Origin: Pseudomonas aestuarii
Lineage (GTDB): Bacteria; Pseudomonadota; Gammaproteobacteria; Pseudomonadales; Pseudomonadaceae
Direction of reading: 5' to 3'
Length of the DNA: 64,000 nt
Assembly (NCBI RefSeq): GCF_027988105.1
Contig: NZ_JAQJZJ010000002.1
Coordinates: 496,001-560,000 of the forward strand
The translations under genes were made by a program, and so were the position numbers. The notes under the pieces are model-generated. The model was given only the letters and a program-made list of their open reading frames with translations, was not told the DNA's origin and made no database searches. Position 1 is the stretch's first letter; each line of letters begins with the position of its first letter. Below, piece by piece: positions 8,997-18,422 of the stretch.

Positions 8997-10919
8997 ATGA
9001 CGGTCGCCCTGCCCGAAACCATGCAACTCCTGCTCAGCCACTGGAGCGAAGCCCTGGCCAGTCCCGCGTTTCGTTCGCGCCATGTGACCCTCGACCAGCT
9101 GATCGAGGCGCTGCCGGCGGCGCGCGAGCGTAGCTTCCAGCGCCTGATCCAGGCCCTCCTGCGCGAGGGGCTGCTTGATCCGGCCACACTCGGCCGCGAC
9201 GAGCACAACCACTGCTGGCTGGCCCTTGGCGATCCCGGTACGCGGCTGCGCTTCGACCACCTGCAACCCGCCGGCATGGGCAGTTGGCAACTGCACGGCA
9301 GCGTCGCCCTGTGCCGAGCCCAGGCGTTGCCGTACCTGCTGCAATACCCCTCGGAACTGCTCCAGCTGCTGAGCGACCGGCTCACTTGCTGCGTCACATC
9401 GGCGACCCTGACGCGGCTGGCGCGAGAGCTGGATGACAGCCTGCGCAACGACAGCCTCTGCCTGGCGTATCACCAGAGCTGGAACCGCCAATTGCGACAC
9501 GAGCAGGACAGCGTCGATGGCCTGCTGGCCTGGCTCCAGGCCAGCGCCTGCCCGGACAACCCGACCCTGCTGCTGGAGCAATGGGGAACCCTTGGCCACC
9601 CCTGGCACCCGAACTACAAGACCAAGCTGGGCCTGAGCGCCGCCCAGGTCATCGAGCTGTCTCCGGAGTTCGAGGCACGCCTGCCGATTCGTTTGGCGGC
9701 ACTCCGGCGCAGCTGCGCCCATAGCGAGAGCCTCGACGCGGACCTCGACTACCGGCACTGGTGGCACTCGCAGTTTCCCCAGGCGAGCCGCCAGCTGGAC
9801 GCGGAACTGCGTCGCCAGAGCCTGGAGCCCGACGACTACCTGCCGCTGCCGGTCCACCCCTGGCAGGCCGAGCAGGTGCTGCCCCGGGAGTTCGCCCGGG
9901 AAATCGCCGAGCAGCGCCTGATTCTCACCGCTATTGAGGCCTTCCAGGGCCACCCGAGCATGTCCTTCCGCACGGTGCTGCCCGGCGCCAGCCGCACGCT
10001 GCCCATGGTCAAGCTGCCGGTGGGCTTGCGCCTGACCAGCGTGCAACGCACCCTGTCGCCGCGCTCGGCGCGCATGGGCCCGCGGGTCAGTCGCCTGCTC
10101 CTGGCGATACTCGGCCAGGAGCCTGAACTGGCCCGGCACCTGAGCGTGATCCCCGAGCGCGTCGGCCTGCACTTCAACCCCGAGCCGGCCGATGACGAGC
10201 ACGCCCGCCACCTGGCGGTGCTCTACCGCGACAATCCCCTGAGCCTGATCGGTCCTGGCGAGCTGGCCGTGCCGGTGGGCAGCCTGTTCGCCGAGGATGA
10301 CCGCGGCCAGCCCCTGCTGCGCCAGTGGGTACGCCTGGCCCAGGGCCGCGACGACAGCCAGGCGATGCAGGCCTGGTTGCGCGACTACCTGGCGGTGGCG
10401 CTGCCGGGCCTGCTCGGCCTCTACCTGGTCTACGGCGTCGCCTTCGAGGCGCACCAGCAGAACAGCTTCATGCTGATGGACCGCGACGCTCAGCCGCGAC
10501 GCCTGTTGCTGCGCGACTTCGGCGACATCCGCATCCATCGCCCCAGCCTGCACGCCCAGAGTTTGGACCTCGAGCTGCACGACCCGCAGCTGACCCTGTT
10601 CGACGATCCCGACATCGTCCGCGACAAGCTGCTGCACACCTGCTTCATGTGCCACCTGGGCGAACTGGTCCTGCTCTGTGCGCGCCACTGGCAGGTGCCT
10701 GAACGGCCACTGTGGGCGATGCTGGCCGACCAGGTCGGCCAGTGCTTCGCCGCACTGCGCGGCCGGGTCGACGAGGCGCGCTGGCAAGGCGAACGCCGGG
10801 CCCTGCTGGAACAGGACTGGCCGGCCAAGTCGTTCATGCGCATGCGCCTGGAAAACAGCCAGAGCGACATAGTCGGTCGCCTGCGCAACCCGCTGAGCCA
10901 AGACCAGCATGCGCGTTGA
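8997..10919 (+). CDS. IucA/IucC-family (NIS) siderophore synthetase
   Basis: The 640-residue cytoplasmic enzyme belongs to the NRPS-independent siderophore (NIS) synthetases. It uses ATP to activate a carboxylate, usually citrate, and couples it to an amine or alcohol. Family elements are GHPWHPNYKTKLGLS near residue 200, HPSMSFRTVLP with LPVGLRLTSVQRTL in the ATP site, and a C-terminal FerR-like iron-reductase-type domain including LLLRDFGDIRIH. AAGGA at 8984-8988 supports ATG 8997. A Fur box lies just upstream. No decarboxylase, hydroxylase or second synthetase gene adjoins it. A one-synthetase product such as a rhizoferrin-type citrate-diamine siderophore is therefore an attractive inference, unproven here. 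Confidence 0.88.
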   Translation: MTVALPETMQLLLSHWSEALASPAFRSRHVTLDQLIEALPAARERSFQRLIQALLREGLLDPATLGRDEHNHCWLALGDPGTRLRFDHLQPAGMGSWQLHGSVALCRAQALPYLLQYPSELLQLLSDRLTCCVTSATLTRLARELDDSLRNDSLCLAYHQSWNRQLRHEQDSVDGLLAWLQASACPDNPTLLLEQWGTLGHPWHPNYKTKLGLSAAQVIELSPEFEARLPIRLAALRRSCAHSESLDADLDYRHWWHSQFPQASRQLDAELRRQSLEPDDYLPLPVHPWQAEQVLPREFAREIAEQRLILTAIEAFQGHPSMSFRTVLPGASRTLPMVKLPVGLRLTSVQRTLSPRSARMGPRVSRLLLAILGQEPELARHLSVIPERVGLHFNPEPADDEHARHLAVLYRDNPLSLIGPGELAVPVGSLFAEDDRGQPLLRQWVRLAQGRDDSQAMQAWLRDYLAVALPGLLGLYLVYGVAFEAHQQNSFMLMDRDAQPRRLLLRDFGDIRIHRPSLHAQSLDLELHDPQLTLFDDPDIVRDKLLHTCFMCHLGELVLLCARHWQVPERPLWAMLADQVGQCFAALRGRVDEARWQGERRALLEQDWPAKSFMRMRLENSQSDIVGRLRNPLSQDQHAR

Positions 10920-12123
10920 GCCGGCGCAGCTGACCCTGCTGATCGCCATCCAGTGCATCTCCATGGGCGCCATGGAGATGAGCGGACCCTTCTGGCCGCT
11001 GCGCCTCCAGGCGCTGCTCGACCCGGCCCAGCAGCCCTACCTCGCCACGCTCTCGGCCCTGGTCTACGCCGGGCCGATGCTCGCGGCGATGCTGCTGACC
11101 CCGCTGTGGGGCCGCCTGGGCGATCGCAGCGGACACAAGCCCATGATCCTGCGCGCCCTGCTGGCCCTGGCGCTGTGCCAGGCCCTCGCGGCACTGGCCA
11201 GCGACCCCTGGCTGCTGGTGCTGATCCGCGTGCTGCAGGGGGCGCTGGCCGGTTTCATCGCCGCGGCCCAGGCCTATGCCGTCGCCCGTTGCGCCAGTGG
11301 CCAGCGCGGTCAGGTGCTGGCCCGCCTGCAGGCGGCGACCGCGGTCGGTTCGCTGGCCGGGCCGGTGTTCGGCGGCTGGCTGATGGATGTCGCAGGCTTC
11401 GCCGCATTGTGCAACGCGGCGGCGCTGACCTGCCTGCTGTGTGCACTGGCGGCGATGGCCCTGCCGGCCGACTCGCCCAGTCCGCGACCAGGCAGGACCC
11501 AGCCCGAAGCGCAGCTGCCCGGTGCCTGGCTCGGCGGTGTGCTGGCGATCATCGTCCTGGTGCAGGCGGCGAAGATGATGCCGCAACCCTTCTTCGCCCT
11601 CTATGTCGCGCAGGTTCTGCAGGCCCCCGGCTGGCTGATCGGCGCCAGCTATGCCGCCAGCGCCGCCACCCTGGCCCTCAGCGCGCCGCTGTGGGGGCGC
11701 CTGTTCGATCGCTGGAACCCGGCCCGTACCCTGGCCGTGGTCGAGGGCGTGGCCTGGCTCTGCGCCCTGACCCTGGCCCTGACCGCCCTGGCCAGCGACT
11801 GGCTCGGCTTCATTGCCAGCCGCCTGCTCTGGGGCATCTGGCAAGGGGCACTACTGCCGGTGGCCTACGCCTTGATCGTCAACACAGTGCCGACCAGTCG
11901 CCAGGGCTTCGCCCTCGGCCTGGGCAACAGCGCGGCCAAGGCCGGCGCGCTGCTCGGCGCCCTGCTCGGCGCCGCCGGCATGGGCCTGCTCGGCCTGGCC
12001 AGCGGCTTCTGGCTGGTGGCGCTGACCTATGCCGTCGCCGCCCTGGGCATCCGCCTGATTCGCAGCACCTCGCCACTGCCGGCCAGCCCCGGTCCTTTCT
12101 GCCCATACCCAGAAGATGACGCA
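10909..12123 (+). CDS. MFS transporter, probable siderophore exporter (no stop codon of its own)
   Basis: The start overlaps the synthetase stop by 11 bases, so the genes are coupled. The 405 residues have about twelve hydrophobic segments, with major-facilitator loops LWGRLGDRSGHKPM after helix 2 and LWGRLFDRWNPART after helix 8. Exporters of this type secrete NIS siderophores in other bacteria, which fits the gene order synthetase-exporter-receptor. The frame does not stop at the end of the transport fold. It passes through a polar linker (about PASPGPFCPYPEDDA) into the TonB receptor that follows. Both other frames hit a stop within a few bases of this junction, so a lost stop or a single-base shift is possible. 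Confidence 0.8.
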
Positions 12124-14247
12124 ATGAACAGAACTCCACTTTCCCTGCTGATCCCGCTGCTCGGCTCCCTCGGCGCCGCTGCCACGCCCCTGGCCATGGC
12201 CGCCGAGGCAGTCGTCTCGAGTAGCGCGGCCGTGCAACTGGCCAACAGCGTGGTCACGGCCACCCGCAGCCAGGCCAGCATCGCCTCCATCCCCGGCTCG
12301 GTGCAGGTCATAGACGCGGCGCAGATCCGCCAGCAGAGTGGTGCCGGGCGCAAGGTCGCCGACATCCTCGGCACCCTGGTGCCCGGCCTCGCCCCGGCCA
12401 CCGGCGGCATGAGCAACTTCAGCCAGAGCCTGCGCGGGCGCAACATGCTGGTGCTGATCGACGGCGTCTCGCAGAACGCCAGCCGCGACAACTACCGCCA
12501 GCTCAACAGCATCGCCCCGGCCAGCATCGAGCGCATCGAGGTGATCTCCGGTGCCAGCAGCCTCTACGGCGCCGGCGCCTCGGGCGGCATCATCAACATC
12601 ATCACCAAGCGCAACCAAGGCGAAGCACTGGCCCTGAGCAGCCGCGTGGGCCTGAGCAGCGGCAACAACCTCAACCCCAAGGGCTTCGCCTACGAGCTGT
12701 TCCAGAGCGCCGGCGCGCGCCAAGGGCCGCTGGACTGGTACCTGTCGGCCGACTGGACCCAGCGCAACGACCAGTTCGACGCCAATGGCAAGCGCATTCC
12801 CCAGGACACCTCCCAGGGCAGCGCCATGGACACCGAGACCTACGACCTGCATGGCCGCTTCGGCTATGCCCTGGACGCCGACAAACGCCTGAGCCTGGCC
12901 CTGCAGGACTACCGCGACGAACAGGACAGCGGCTATACCCAGCGCGCCATCGATGGCCAGGCGGTGGCGGTGCAGGGCCTGGACCTCGAGGACCAGCCCT
13001 ACACCCACAACCAGGCGGTCAACCTCAACTACAGCGACAGCGACCTGCTGGGCCAGAGCCTGCTGCTGGAAAGCTACTGGCGCCGCGCCGATGCGCTGTT
13101 CTTCCCGGATCGCCCGCGCGGCCTGGCCGGCGTCTCCGACAACAACAGCCAGCAGGACGTCTATGGCCTGCGCGCCGCCGTGGAAAGCGCCCTACCGATG
13201 ATCGGCGCGGCCCGCGGCAGCCTGGTCTGGGGCGCCGACTACGAGCACGAGCGCACCCGCCAGCGCGGCGACCGCTACGCCATCAACGGCCTGGTCTACC
13301 GCAAGACGGGCGAAACCTTTGAACTGGGCCCGGATATCGAGACCGCCACCCGGGCGCTGTTCGCCCAGATGTCCTGGGATATCGCCGACTGGACCCTGCG
13401 CGGCGGCGTGCGCCGCCAGTGGATCGACAGCGAGGTGCAGGACAGCATCGCCTACGGCGAGATCTGGCAGACCGGCAACCGCGCCACCCTGCCCGGCGGC
13501 ACCCTGAAATACGCCGCCACCCTCTACAATCTGGGCGCGGTCTACCACCTCGACGACAACCAGGACCTGTTCGTCAACTTCAGCCAGGGCTTCTCCCTGC
13601 CGGACATCCAGCGCTTCCTGCGCGACGTCGACAGCCACTTCGACATCCACACCCTCAATGCCCAGGCCATCGAGGTCGACAGCTACGAGCTGGGCTGGCG
13701 CGGCAACTGGAGCCGCTGGCAGGCCGACGTCACCCTCTACGAGAACCGCTCGGACGTGACCCAGTTCTACGACGCCAGCGCGCGGGTATTGCGCCTGATC
13801 GACCAGAAGGAGCGGGTCCGCGGCCTGGAGAGCCGCCTGAGCTACGACCTGAGCGAACGCTGGACGGTCGGCGGCAGCTACGCCTGGACCAAGGGCGAGA
13901 CCCGCCAGGACGGCCAGTGGATCGACCTGCCGGCCACCCGCGTAGCGCCGGCCAAGACCCTGCTGTTCCTCGGCTACCAGCGCGAGCGCTACAACCTGCG
14001 CCTGCAGGCCGTGCAACTGGCCGACTACGATGCCGCCGCCAAGGACGCCAATGGCCGGCAGATCGACGGCTATAGCCTGGTCGACCTGCTCGGTGAGGTC
14101 GAGCTGCCGACCGGGCGCCTGCAGGGCGGCATCTACAACCTGAGCAACCGCCACTACCAGAACCTGTTCACCCAGGCCAATGCCCGCGCGCCCCTCCCCA
14201 GTGCCGAGGGCCGCACCCTCAGCCTCGCCTACTCGCTCGACTGGTAG
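12124..14247 (+). CDS. TonB-dependent siderophore receptor
   Basis: The 707-residue outer-membrane protein has a signal peptide (MNRTPLSLLIPLLGSLG... with cleavage likely after AMA). A TonB-box-like NSVVTATR follows, then a plug domain with LRGRNMLVLIDGVSQN, RIEVISGASSLYGAGASGGI and INIITKR. The rest is a 22-strand barrel that ends in the aromatic residue Trp. It binds a ferric siderophore and imports it with TonB energy; the partner is probably the product of the synthetase encoded two genes upstream. ATG 12124 is in the same frame as the exporter and follows it with no stop. A weak AGAAG precedes the ATG. Confidence 0.88.
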   Translation: MNRTPLSLLIPLLGSLGAAATPLAMAAEAVVSSSAAVQLANSVVTATRSQASIASIPGSVQVIDAAQIRQQSGAGRKVADILGTLVPGLAPATGGMSNFSQSLRGRNMLVLIDGVSQNASRDNYRQLNSIAPASIERIEVISGASSLYGAGASGGIINIITKRNQGEALALSSRVGLSSGNNLNPKGFAYELFQSAGARQGPLDWYLSADWTQRNDQFDANGKRIPQDTSQGSAMDTETYDLHGRFGYALDADKRLSLALQDYRDEQDSGYTQRAIDGQAVAVQGLDLEDQPYTHNQAVNLNYSDSDLLGQSLLLESYWRRADALFFPDRPRGLAGVSDNNSQQDVYGLRAAVESALPMIGAARGSLVWGADYEHERTRQRGDRYAINGLVYRKTGETFELGPDIETATRALFAQMSWDIADWTLRGGVRRQWIDSEVQDSIAYGEIWQTGNRATLPGGTLKYAATLYNLGAVYHLDDNQDLFVNFSQGFSLPDIQRFLRDVDSHFDIHTLNAQAIEVDSYELGWRGNWSRWQADVTLYENRSDVTQFYDASARVLRLIDQKERVRGLESRLSYDLSERWTVGGSYAWTKGETRQDGQWIDLPATRVAPAKTLLFLGYQRERYNLRLQAVQLADYDAAAKDANGRQIDGYSLVDLLGEVELPTGRLQGGIYNLSNRHYQNLFTQANARAPLPSAEGRTLSLAYSLDW

Positions 14248-14278
14248 CCCGCGGCGCTGCAGCCACGGCAAAAGCAGA

Positions 14279-14309
14279 AAGGCCTACGCTCCCCGCGTAA
14301 GCCTTGTTT
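14279..14309 (+). terminator. Terminator of the siderophore operon
   Basis: AAGGCCTACGC at 14279-14289 pairs with GCGTAAGCCTT at 14295-14305, with one mismatch and a 5-base loop, and is followed by GTTT. It begins about 30 bases after the receptor stop codon. Confidence 0.7.
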
Positions 14310-14363
14310 GCCGGCGTGCGTGGGCGCCGACTCCCATGCCGCCCATGAGCAGAACAGCCCCCT

Positions 14364-14374
14364 GGGGGGGGGGG
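14364..14374. repeat. Run of eleven G
   Basis: A homopolymer of eleven G lies between the siderophore operon terminator and the putA end. It is not inside a gene. Such runs are prone to slippage and to sequencing error. Confidence 0.8.
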
Positions 14375-14414
14375 TAATGCCGCTCACGTGATCCCACGTG
14401 GGCGCCATGCTTTT

Positions 14415-14481
14415 GTAGCCCGGATGCAGTCTGGAGAGGTCTGGCGCCTGACCAACCGCGGCCGGATTGCTTCCAGACTAC
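14415..14481. repeat. Imperfect palindromic intergenic repeat
   Basis: The left arm, GTAGCCCGGATGCAGTCTGG at 14415-14434, matches the reverse complement of 14462-14481 at about 15 of 20 positions. The opening resembles a dispersed repeat I recall from Pseudomonas intergenic regions. It sits just past the 3' end of putA, which lies on the minus strand and ends at 14498. Confidence 0.5.
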
Positions 14482-14497
14482 GCGCCAGGCGCTGCGA

Positions 14498-17400
14498 CTA
14501 CTCCATGGTGAACAGCGAGGCGTTGCCGCCCGAAGCGGTGGTATCGATGCTCACCGCACGCTCCAGTACGAAGCGGTGCAGGTAGGCCGGGCTACCGGCG
14601 AGCGGGCAGCCTGGCGCACCGCCGGTATGGGCCTGCAGCGCGTAGGGGATCAGTGGCCGGATCGCCCCGTCGCATTCGGCGAGCGCCAGGTTGAGCGCCT
14701 TGGCCAGTGCATGCGGCCCGGCGAGGGCCACGGCATCGACGCGCGCGTCCTCGACCAGCTCCTTGAGCGTCGCATCCTCGCCACTGCTCAGTAGGCCCAG
14801 CACGCCCTGCGGCACCCCGGCGCCCAGCAGCAGGCGCTGCAGTTCGCTGGCGACGGCTTCAACCTGGTGCCACAGCACCACGCTGTTACCGGCGGCAAGG
14901 GCCGCACCGCACTCGGCGGCGAGCGCGGCCAAGCCGTTGCCGGCCGTCGCCAGGCAGGCCACCACGCCGCGCGGCGGCGACCTCAGCTCATTGCGCTCGC
15001 CGGTGGGCCCGGGCAGCTCGGTGGGCTCGCTCAGCTCCGCCTCCGCCTGGGCAGCATAGAAACGCAGTGCCTCGGCGGCGCGGACGACCCCCTGTGCGCC
15101 GTCCGGGTCCTGATTGCCGAGCGTCTGCTGCGCGGCCTCGATCGCCGCCGCCGCCTGCTCCAGCAGCTCGGCGCGCTCGCCGACCGCCAGCGCCGACCAG
15201 GCCGGCGCCGCCGCTTTCGCCTCCTCGAGCGCACGCCCGAGGCGCTCGCGCGACACGCCGGCCATGGCCGCCTCAGCGGCGGATGGGCCGGCAGCCGGCG
15301 TCGCGGCGCCCTCCACCCGTTCGCTGGCGAAGCGCGGCAGGTAATGCGGGCCGCCGGCCTTCGGCCCGGTGCCGGACAGGCCCTCGCCGCCGAAGGGCTG
15401 GACGCCGACGACCGCGCCGATCTGGTTGCGATTCACGTAGGCATTGCCCGCGCGCACCCGCTCGAGAATGAAGTCGCGGGTTTCGTCGACGCGGGTGTGG
15501 ATGCCGTGGGTCAGCCCGTAACCGGTCGCGTTGATGCTCTCGACCACCTTGTCGATCTGTTCGCCGGGGAAGCGGATGACGTGCAGCACCGGGCCGAACA
15601 CCTCGCGCTTTAAGCGCGTCAGGCTGTCGAGTTCGAAGGCCACCGGGCCAACGAAGCTGCCCTTGCCGCTGCTGGGCCCCGGCTTGACCTGCTTGAGCAG
15701 TTTGGCCTCGCCGCGCATGCGCTTGATGTGCTTGTCGAGCAGGCCCTTGGCCTCTTCGTCGATGACCGGGCCGATGTCTGTGGACAGCTGCGCCGGATCG
15801 CCGACGTTGAGCTCCTCCATGGCGCCGCAGATCATCTTCAGCATCTTGTCGGCGACGTCCTGCTGGACGAACAGCACGCGCAGCGCCGAACAACGCTGGC
15901 CGGCGCTCTGGAAGGCCGACATGACCACATCGCGCGCGACCTGTTCGGGCAGCGCGCTGGAGTCGACGATCATCGCGTTGAGGCCGCCGGTCTCGGCGAT
16001 CAGCGGGCAGAGCGGGCCGTCGCGCCGCGCCAATGTGCGGTTGATCAGCTGGGCCACCTCGGTCGAGCCGGTGAAGCACACCCCGGTCACCCGCGCATCG
16101 GCGACCAGCGCGCCGCCGACGCGGGCGCCGTCGCCGGGCAACAGGTGCAGCACACCGGCGGGGATCCCGGCGCGGTGCATCAGGCGCACCCCGGCGGCGG
16201 CGATCAGCGGCGTCTGCTCGGCGGGCTTGGCCACCACCGCGTTGCCGGCTGCCAGGGCGGCGGTGATCTGGCCAGTGAAGATCGCCAGGGGGAAGTTCCA
16301 CGGGCTAATGCAGCAGAACACCCCGCCGCCCTGCAGGCGCGCCTCCTGGCCGGCTTCGGCCGGCCCCCGCAGGCGCAGCGGCTGGGCGAAATCCTGCTCG
16401 GCGCGCAGCGCGTAGTAGCGGCAGAAATCGACCGCCTCGCGCACCTCGGCGAGGGCATCGGCGAGCGTCTTGCCGGCCTCGCGCACGGCGATGGCCATCA
16501 GCTGCGGCGCCTCCTCTTCCATCAGGTCGGCGAGGCGACGCAGGGCCGCCGCCCGTTCGGCGACCGGGGTGGCGGACCAGTCGGCAGCATGACGCTGGGC
16601 GCTGGCCAGCGCCTGTTCGACATCCTCGTCCGTGGCCTCACTGGCCTGGCCGACGACGCGGTTGCGGTCGGCCGGGCTCAGTACATCCCGGGTGTCGCCC
16701 TGGCGCTCCTGGCCATCGATGATGGGCCCGGCACGCCAACTGCCCTGCTCGGCCGCGGCCATCGAGGCGGAAAGCTCGCGCAGGGTCGCGCGATCGAACA
16801 GATCGCGCCCGGCGAAGTTCACCCGCCCCGCGCCATAGAGGTCGCGTGGCTGGGGAATCTGTGGATGCGGAATGTAGGACAGCGCCTGCACCTGGGCGAC
16901 CGGATCGGCGACGATCGCCTCGACCGGCAGCGACTCGTCCTGGATACGGTTGACGAAGGAGCTGTTGGCGCCGTTCTCCAGCAGCCGGCGCACCAGGTAG
17001 GCGAGCAGGTCCTCGTGGCCGCCGACCGGCGCGTAGATGCGGCACGGCATGCCGATGCGCTTGTCCTCGACCACGCCCTCGTAGAGTTCCTCGCCCATGC
17101 CGTGCAGGCGCTGAAATTCGTAGCCGCCCTGGTCCCCGGCGTACTCGAGTACCGAGGCGATGGAGTGGGCATTGTGGGTGGCGAACTGCGGGTAGAACAC
17201 ATCGCGGTTGGCCAGCAGCTTGCGCGCGCAGGCCAGGTAGGCGACGTCGGTGTTGACCTTGCGCGTGTAGACCGGATAGCCGGGCAACGCCAGCTCCTGC
17301 GACAGTTTGATCTCGGCGTCCCAGTAGGCGCCCTTGACCAGGCGCACCATCATCCGCCGGCCATTGCGGCGCGACATGTCGGCGAGCCAGTCGATGACGA

Positions 17401-18391
17401 AGGGCGCGCGCTTCTGATAGGCCTGTACCACCACGCCGAAGCCGTCCCAGCCCTTGAGATCATCGGAGCCTGAGATCGCCTCGATGACGTCGAGGGAGAT
17501 GTCCAGCCGCGCCGCCTCCTCGGCATCGATGTTGAGGCCGATGTCGAGCCGCGCAGCTTCGAGCGCCAGGGCATGCATGCGCGGCACCAGCTCGTCCATC
17601 ACTCGCTGCTCCTGCCACAGCTCGTAGCGCGGGTGCAGCGCCGACAGCTTCACCGAGATGCCCGGCCCCGCGTAGATGCCCTTGCCGCCCGAGACGCGAC
17701 CGATGGCGGCGATCGCGCTGCGGTAGGACTCGAAGAAGCGATCGGCGTCGGCCATGGTCCGCGCCGCTTCGCCGAGCATGTCATAGGAATAGCTGTAGCC
17801 CTTGCGTTCGAATACCTTGGCCCGCTCCAGCGCCTCGTCGATCGTGCGGCCCATGACGAACTGCTTGCCCATGATGCGCATGGCCTGATTCACCGCCTCG
17901 CGAATCATCGGCTCGCCGACCCGGGCGACCAGCCGGCGCAACACCGCCCCCGGCGTCTGCCCCTTGACTCCGCGCAAGCCGACGACCCGGCCGGTCAGCA
18001 TCAGGGCCCAGGTCGAGGCATTGACGAACACCGAGTCGCTGCGCCCCAGGTGGGCGTCCCAGTTGGCGGCCGACATCTTGTCGCGGATCAGCGCCTCCTG
18101 GGTGGCGTCGTCGGGGATGCGCAGCAGGGCTTCGGCGATGCACATCAGCATCACCCCTTCCTGGGTGGACAGACCGTACTGGTGCAGAAAGGCATCGATG
18201 CCGCCCTTGGATTTGGCGCGCACACCCTCGACCAGGCGCGTGGCCGTGGCCTGGATCCGCGCCTGGGCCTCGGAGGGCAGGTCCAGCTGGGCCAGCAGCG
18301 CCGTCACGCAGCGGGTTTCGTCGGCCCGGTAGTGGGCGTCGATCTCGCGCCGCAGCGCATCGGGTAGCAGAGGGGGTGTCTCGAAGCTCAT
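14498..18391 (-). CDS. putA: Bifunctional proline dehydrogenase / P5C dehydrogenase
   Basis: The 1297-residue flavoenzyme oxidises proline to glutamate. The proline dehydrogenase barrel spans roughly residues 140-480 and ends with the conserved RRLLENGANSSFVNR. The aldehyde dehydrogenase part spans roughly 540-1030, with catalytic Cys834 in SAGQRCSALR and the Glu in LIAETGGLNAM. A C-terminal domain (about 1050-1297) closes with SIDTTASGGNASL, the mark of long, type-B PutA proteins. The N-terminus begins directly with MSFETPPLLPDALR. It lacks the ribbon-helix-helix DNA-binding domain of the trifunctional PutA repressors, so this protein should not control its own gene. It lies 95 bases downstream of putP. 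Confidence 0.95.
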   Translation of the reverse strand: MSFETPPLLPDALRREIDAHYRADETRCVTALLAQLDLPSEAQARIQATATRLVEGVRAKSKGGIDAFLHQYGLSTQEGVMLMCIAEALLRIPDDATQEALIRDKMSAANWDAHLGRSDSVFVNASTWALMLTGRVVGLRGVKGQTPGAVLRRLVARVGEPMIREAVNQAMRIMGKQFVMGRTIDEALERAKVFERKGYSYSYDMLGEAARTMADADRFFESYRSAIAAIGRVSGGKGIYAGPGISVKLSALHPRYELWQEQRVMDELVPRMHALALEAARLDIGLNIDAEEAARLDISLDVIEAISGSDDLKGWDGFGVVVQAYQKRAPFVIDWLADMSRRNGRRMMVRLVKGAYWDAEIKLSQELALPGYPVYTRKVNTDVAYLACARKLLANRDVFYPQFATHNAHSIASVLEYAGDQGGYEFQRLHGMGEELYEGVVEDKRIGMPCRIYAPVGGHEDLLAYLVRRLLENGANSSFVNRIQDESLPVEAIVADPVAQVQALSYIPHPQIPQPRDLYGAGRVNFAGRDLFDRATLRELSASMAAAEQGSWRAGPIIDGQERQGDTRDVLSPADRNRVVGQASEATDEDVEQALASAQRHAADWSATPVAERAAALRRLADLMEEEAPQLMAIAVREAGKTLADALAEVREAVDFCRYYALRAEQDFAQPLRLRGPAEAGQEARLQGGGVFCCISPWNFPLAIFTGQITAALAAGNAVVAKPAEQTPLIAAAGVRLMHRAGIPAGVLHLLPGDGARVGGALVADARVTGVCFTGSTEVAQLINRTLARRDGPLCPLIAETGGLNAMIVDSSALPEQVARDVVMSAFQSAGQRCSALRVLFVQQDVADKMLKMICGAMEELNVGDPAQLSTDIGPVIDEEAKGLLDKHIKRMRGEAKLLKQVKPGPSSGKGSFVGPVAFELDSLTRLKREVFGPVLHVIRFPGEQIDKVVESINATGYGLTHGIHTRVDETRDFILERVRAGNAYVNRNQIGAVVGVQPFGGEGLSGTGPKAGGPHYLPRFASERVEGAATPAAGPSAAEAAMAGVSRERLGRALEEAKAAAPAWSALAVGERAELLEQAAAAIEAAQQTLGNQDPDGAQGVVRAAEALRFYAAQAEAELSEPTELPGPTGERNELRSPPRGVVACLATAGNGLAALAAECGAALAAGNSVVLWHQVEAVASELQRLLLGAGVPQGVLGLLSSGEDATLKELVEDARVDAVALAGPHALAKALNLALAECDGAIRPLIPYALQAHTGGAPGCPLAGSPAYLHRFVLERAVSIDTTASGGNASLFTME

Positions 18392-18422
18392 GGTCTCGTC
18401 CTCGCCGCAAGTCTGGGGCGGA

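Larger units (their letters stand above)
10909..14247 (+). other. Uninterrupted reading frame joining the MFS exporter and the TonB receptor
   Basis: There is no stop codon between ATG 10909 and TAG 14245-14247, giving a single frame of 1112 codons. It would place a twelve-helix inner-membrane transporter ahead of an internal signal peptide and an outer-membrane barrel. The receptor has its own ATG at 12124 with a normal signal peptide, so separate translation is the simpler reading. If the long product is made, it would need cleavage at the internal signal peptide. Confidence 0.6.

Noticed and set aside
8901..10973. Minus-strand open frame of 690 codons
   Set aside because: Antisense to the siderophore synthetase; glutamine- and alanine-rich with no recognisable domain.
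11851..13008. Minus-strand open frame of 385 codons across the MFS/TonB junction
   Set aside because: Its composition is typical of an antisense frame and it has no family features.
5997..14247. Integrated phage or plasmid island
   Set aside because: No integrase, transposase, attachment repeat, replication or capsid gene is seen; the accessory genes sit among ordinary chromosomal loci.
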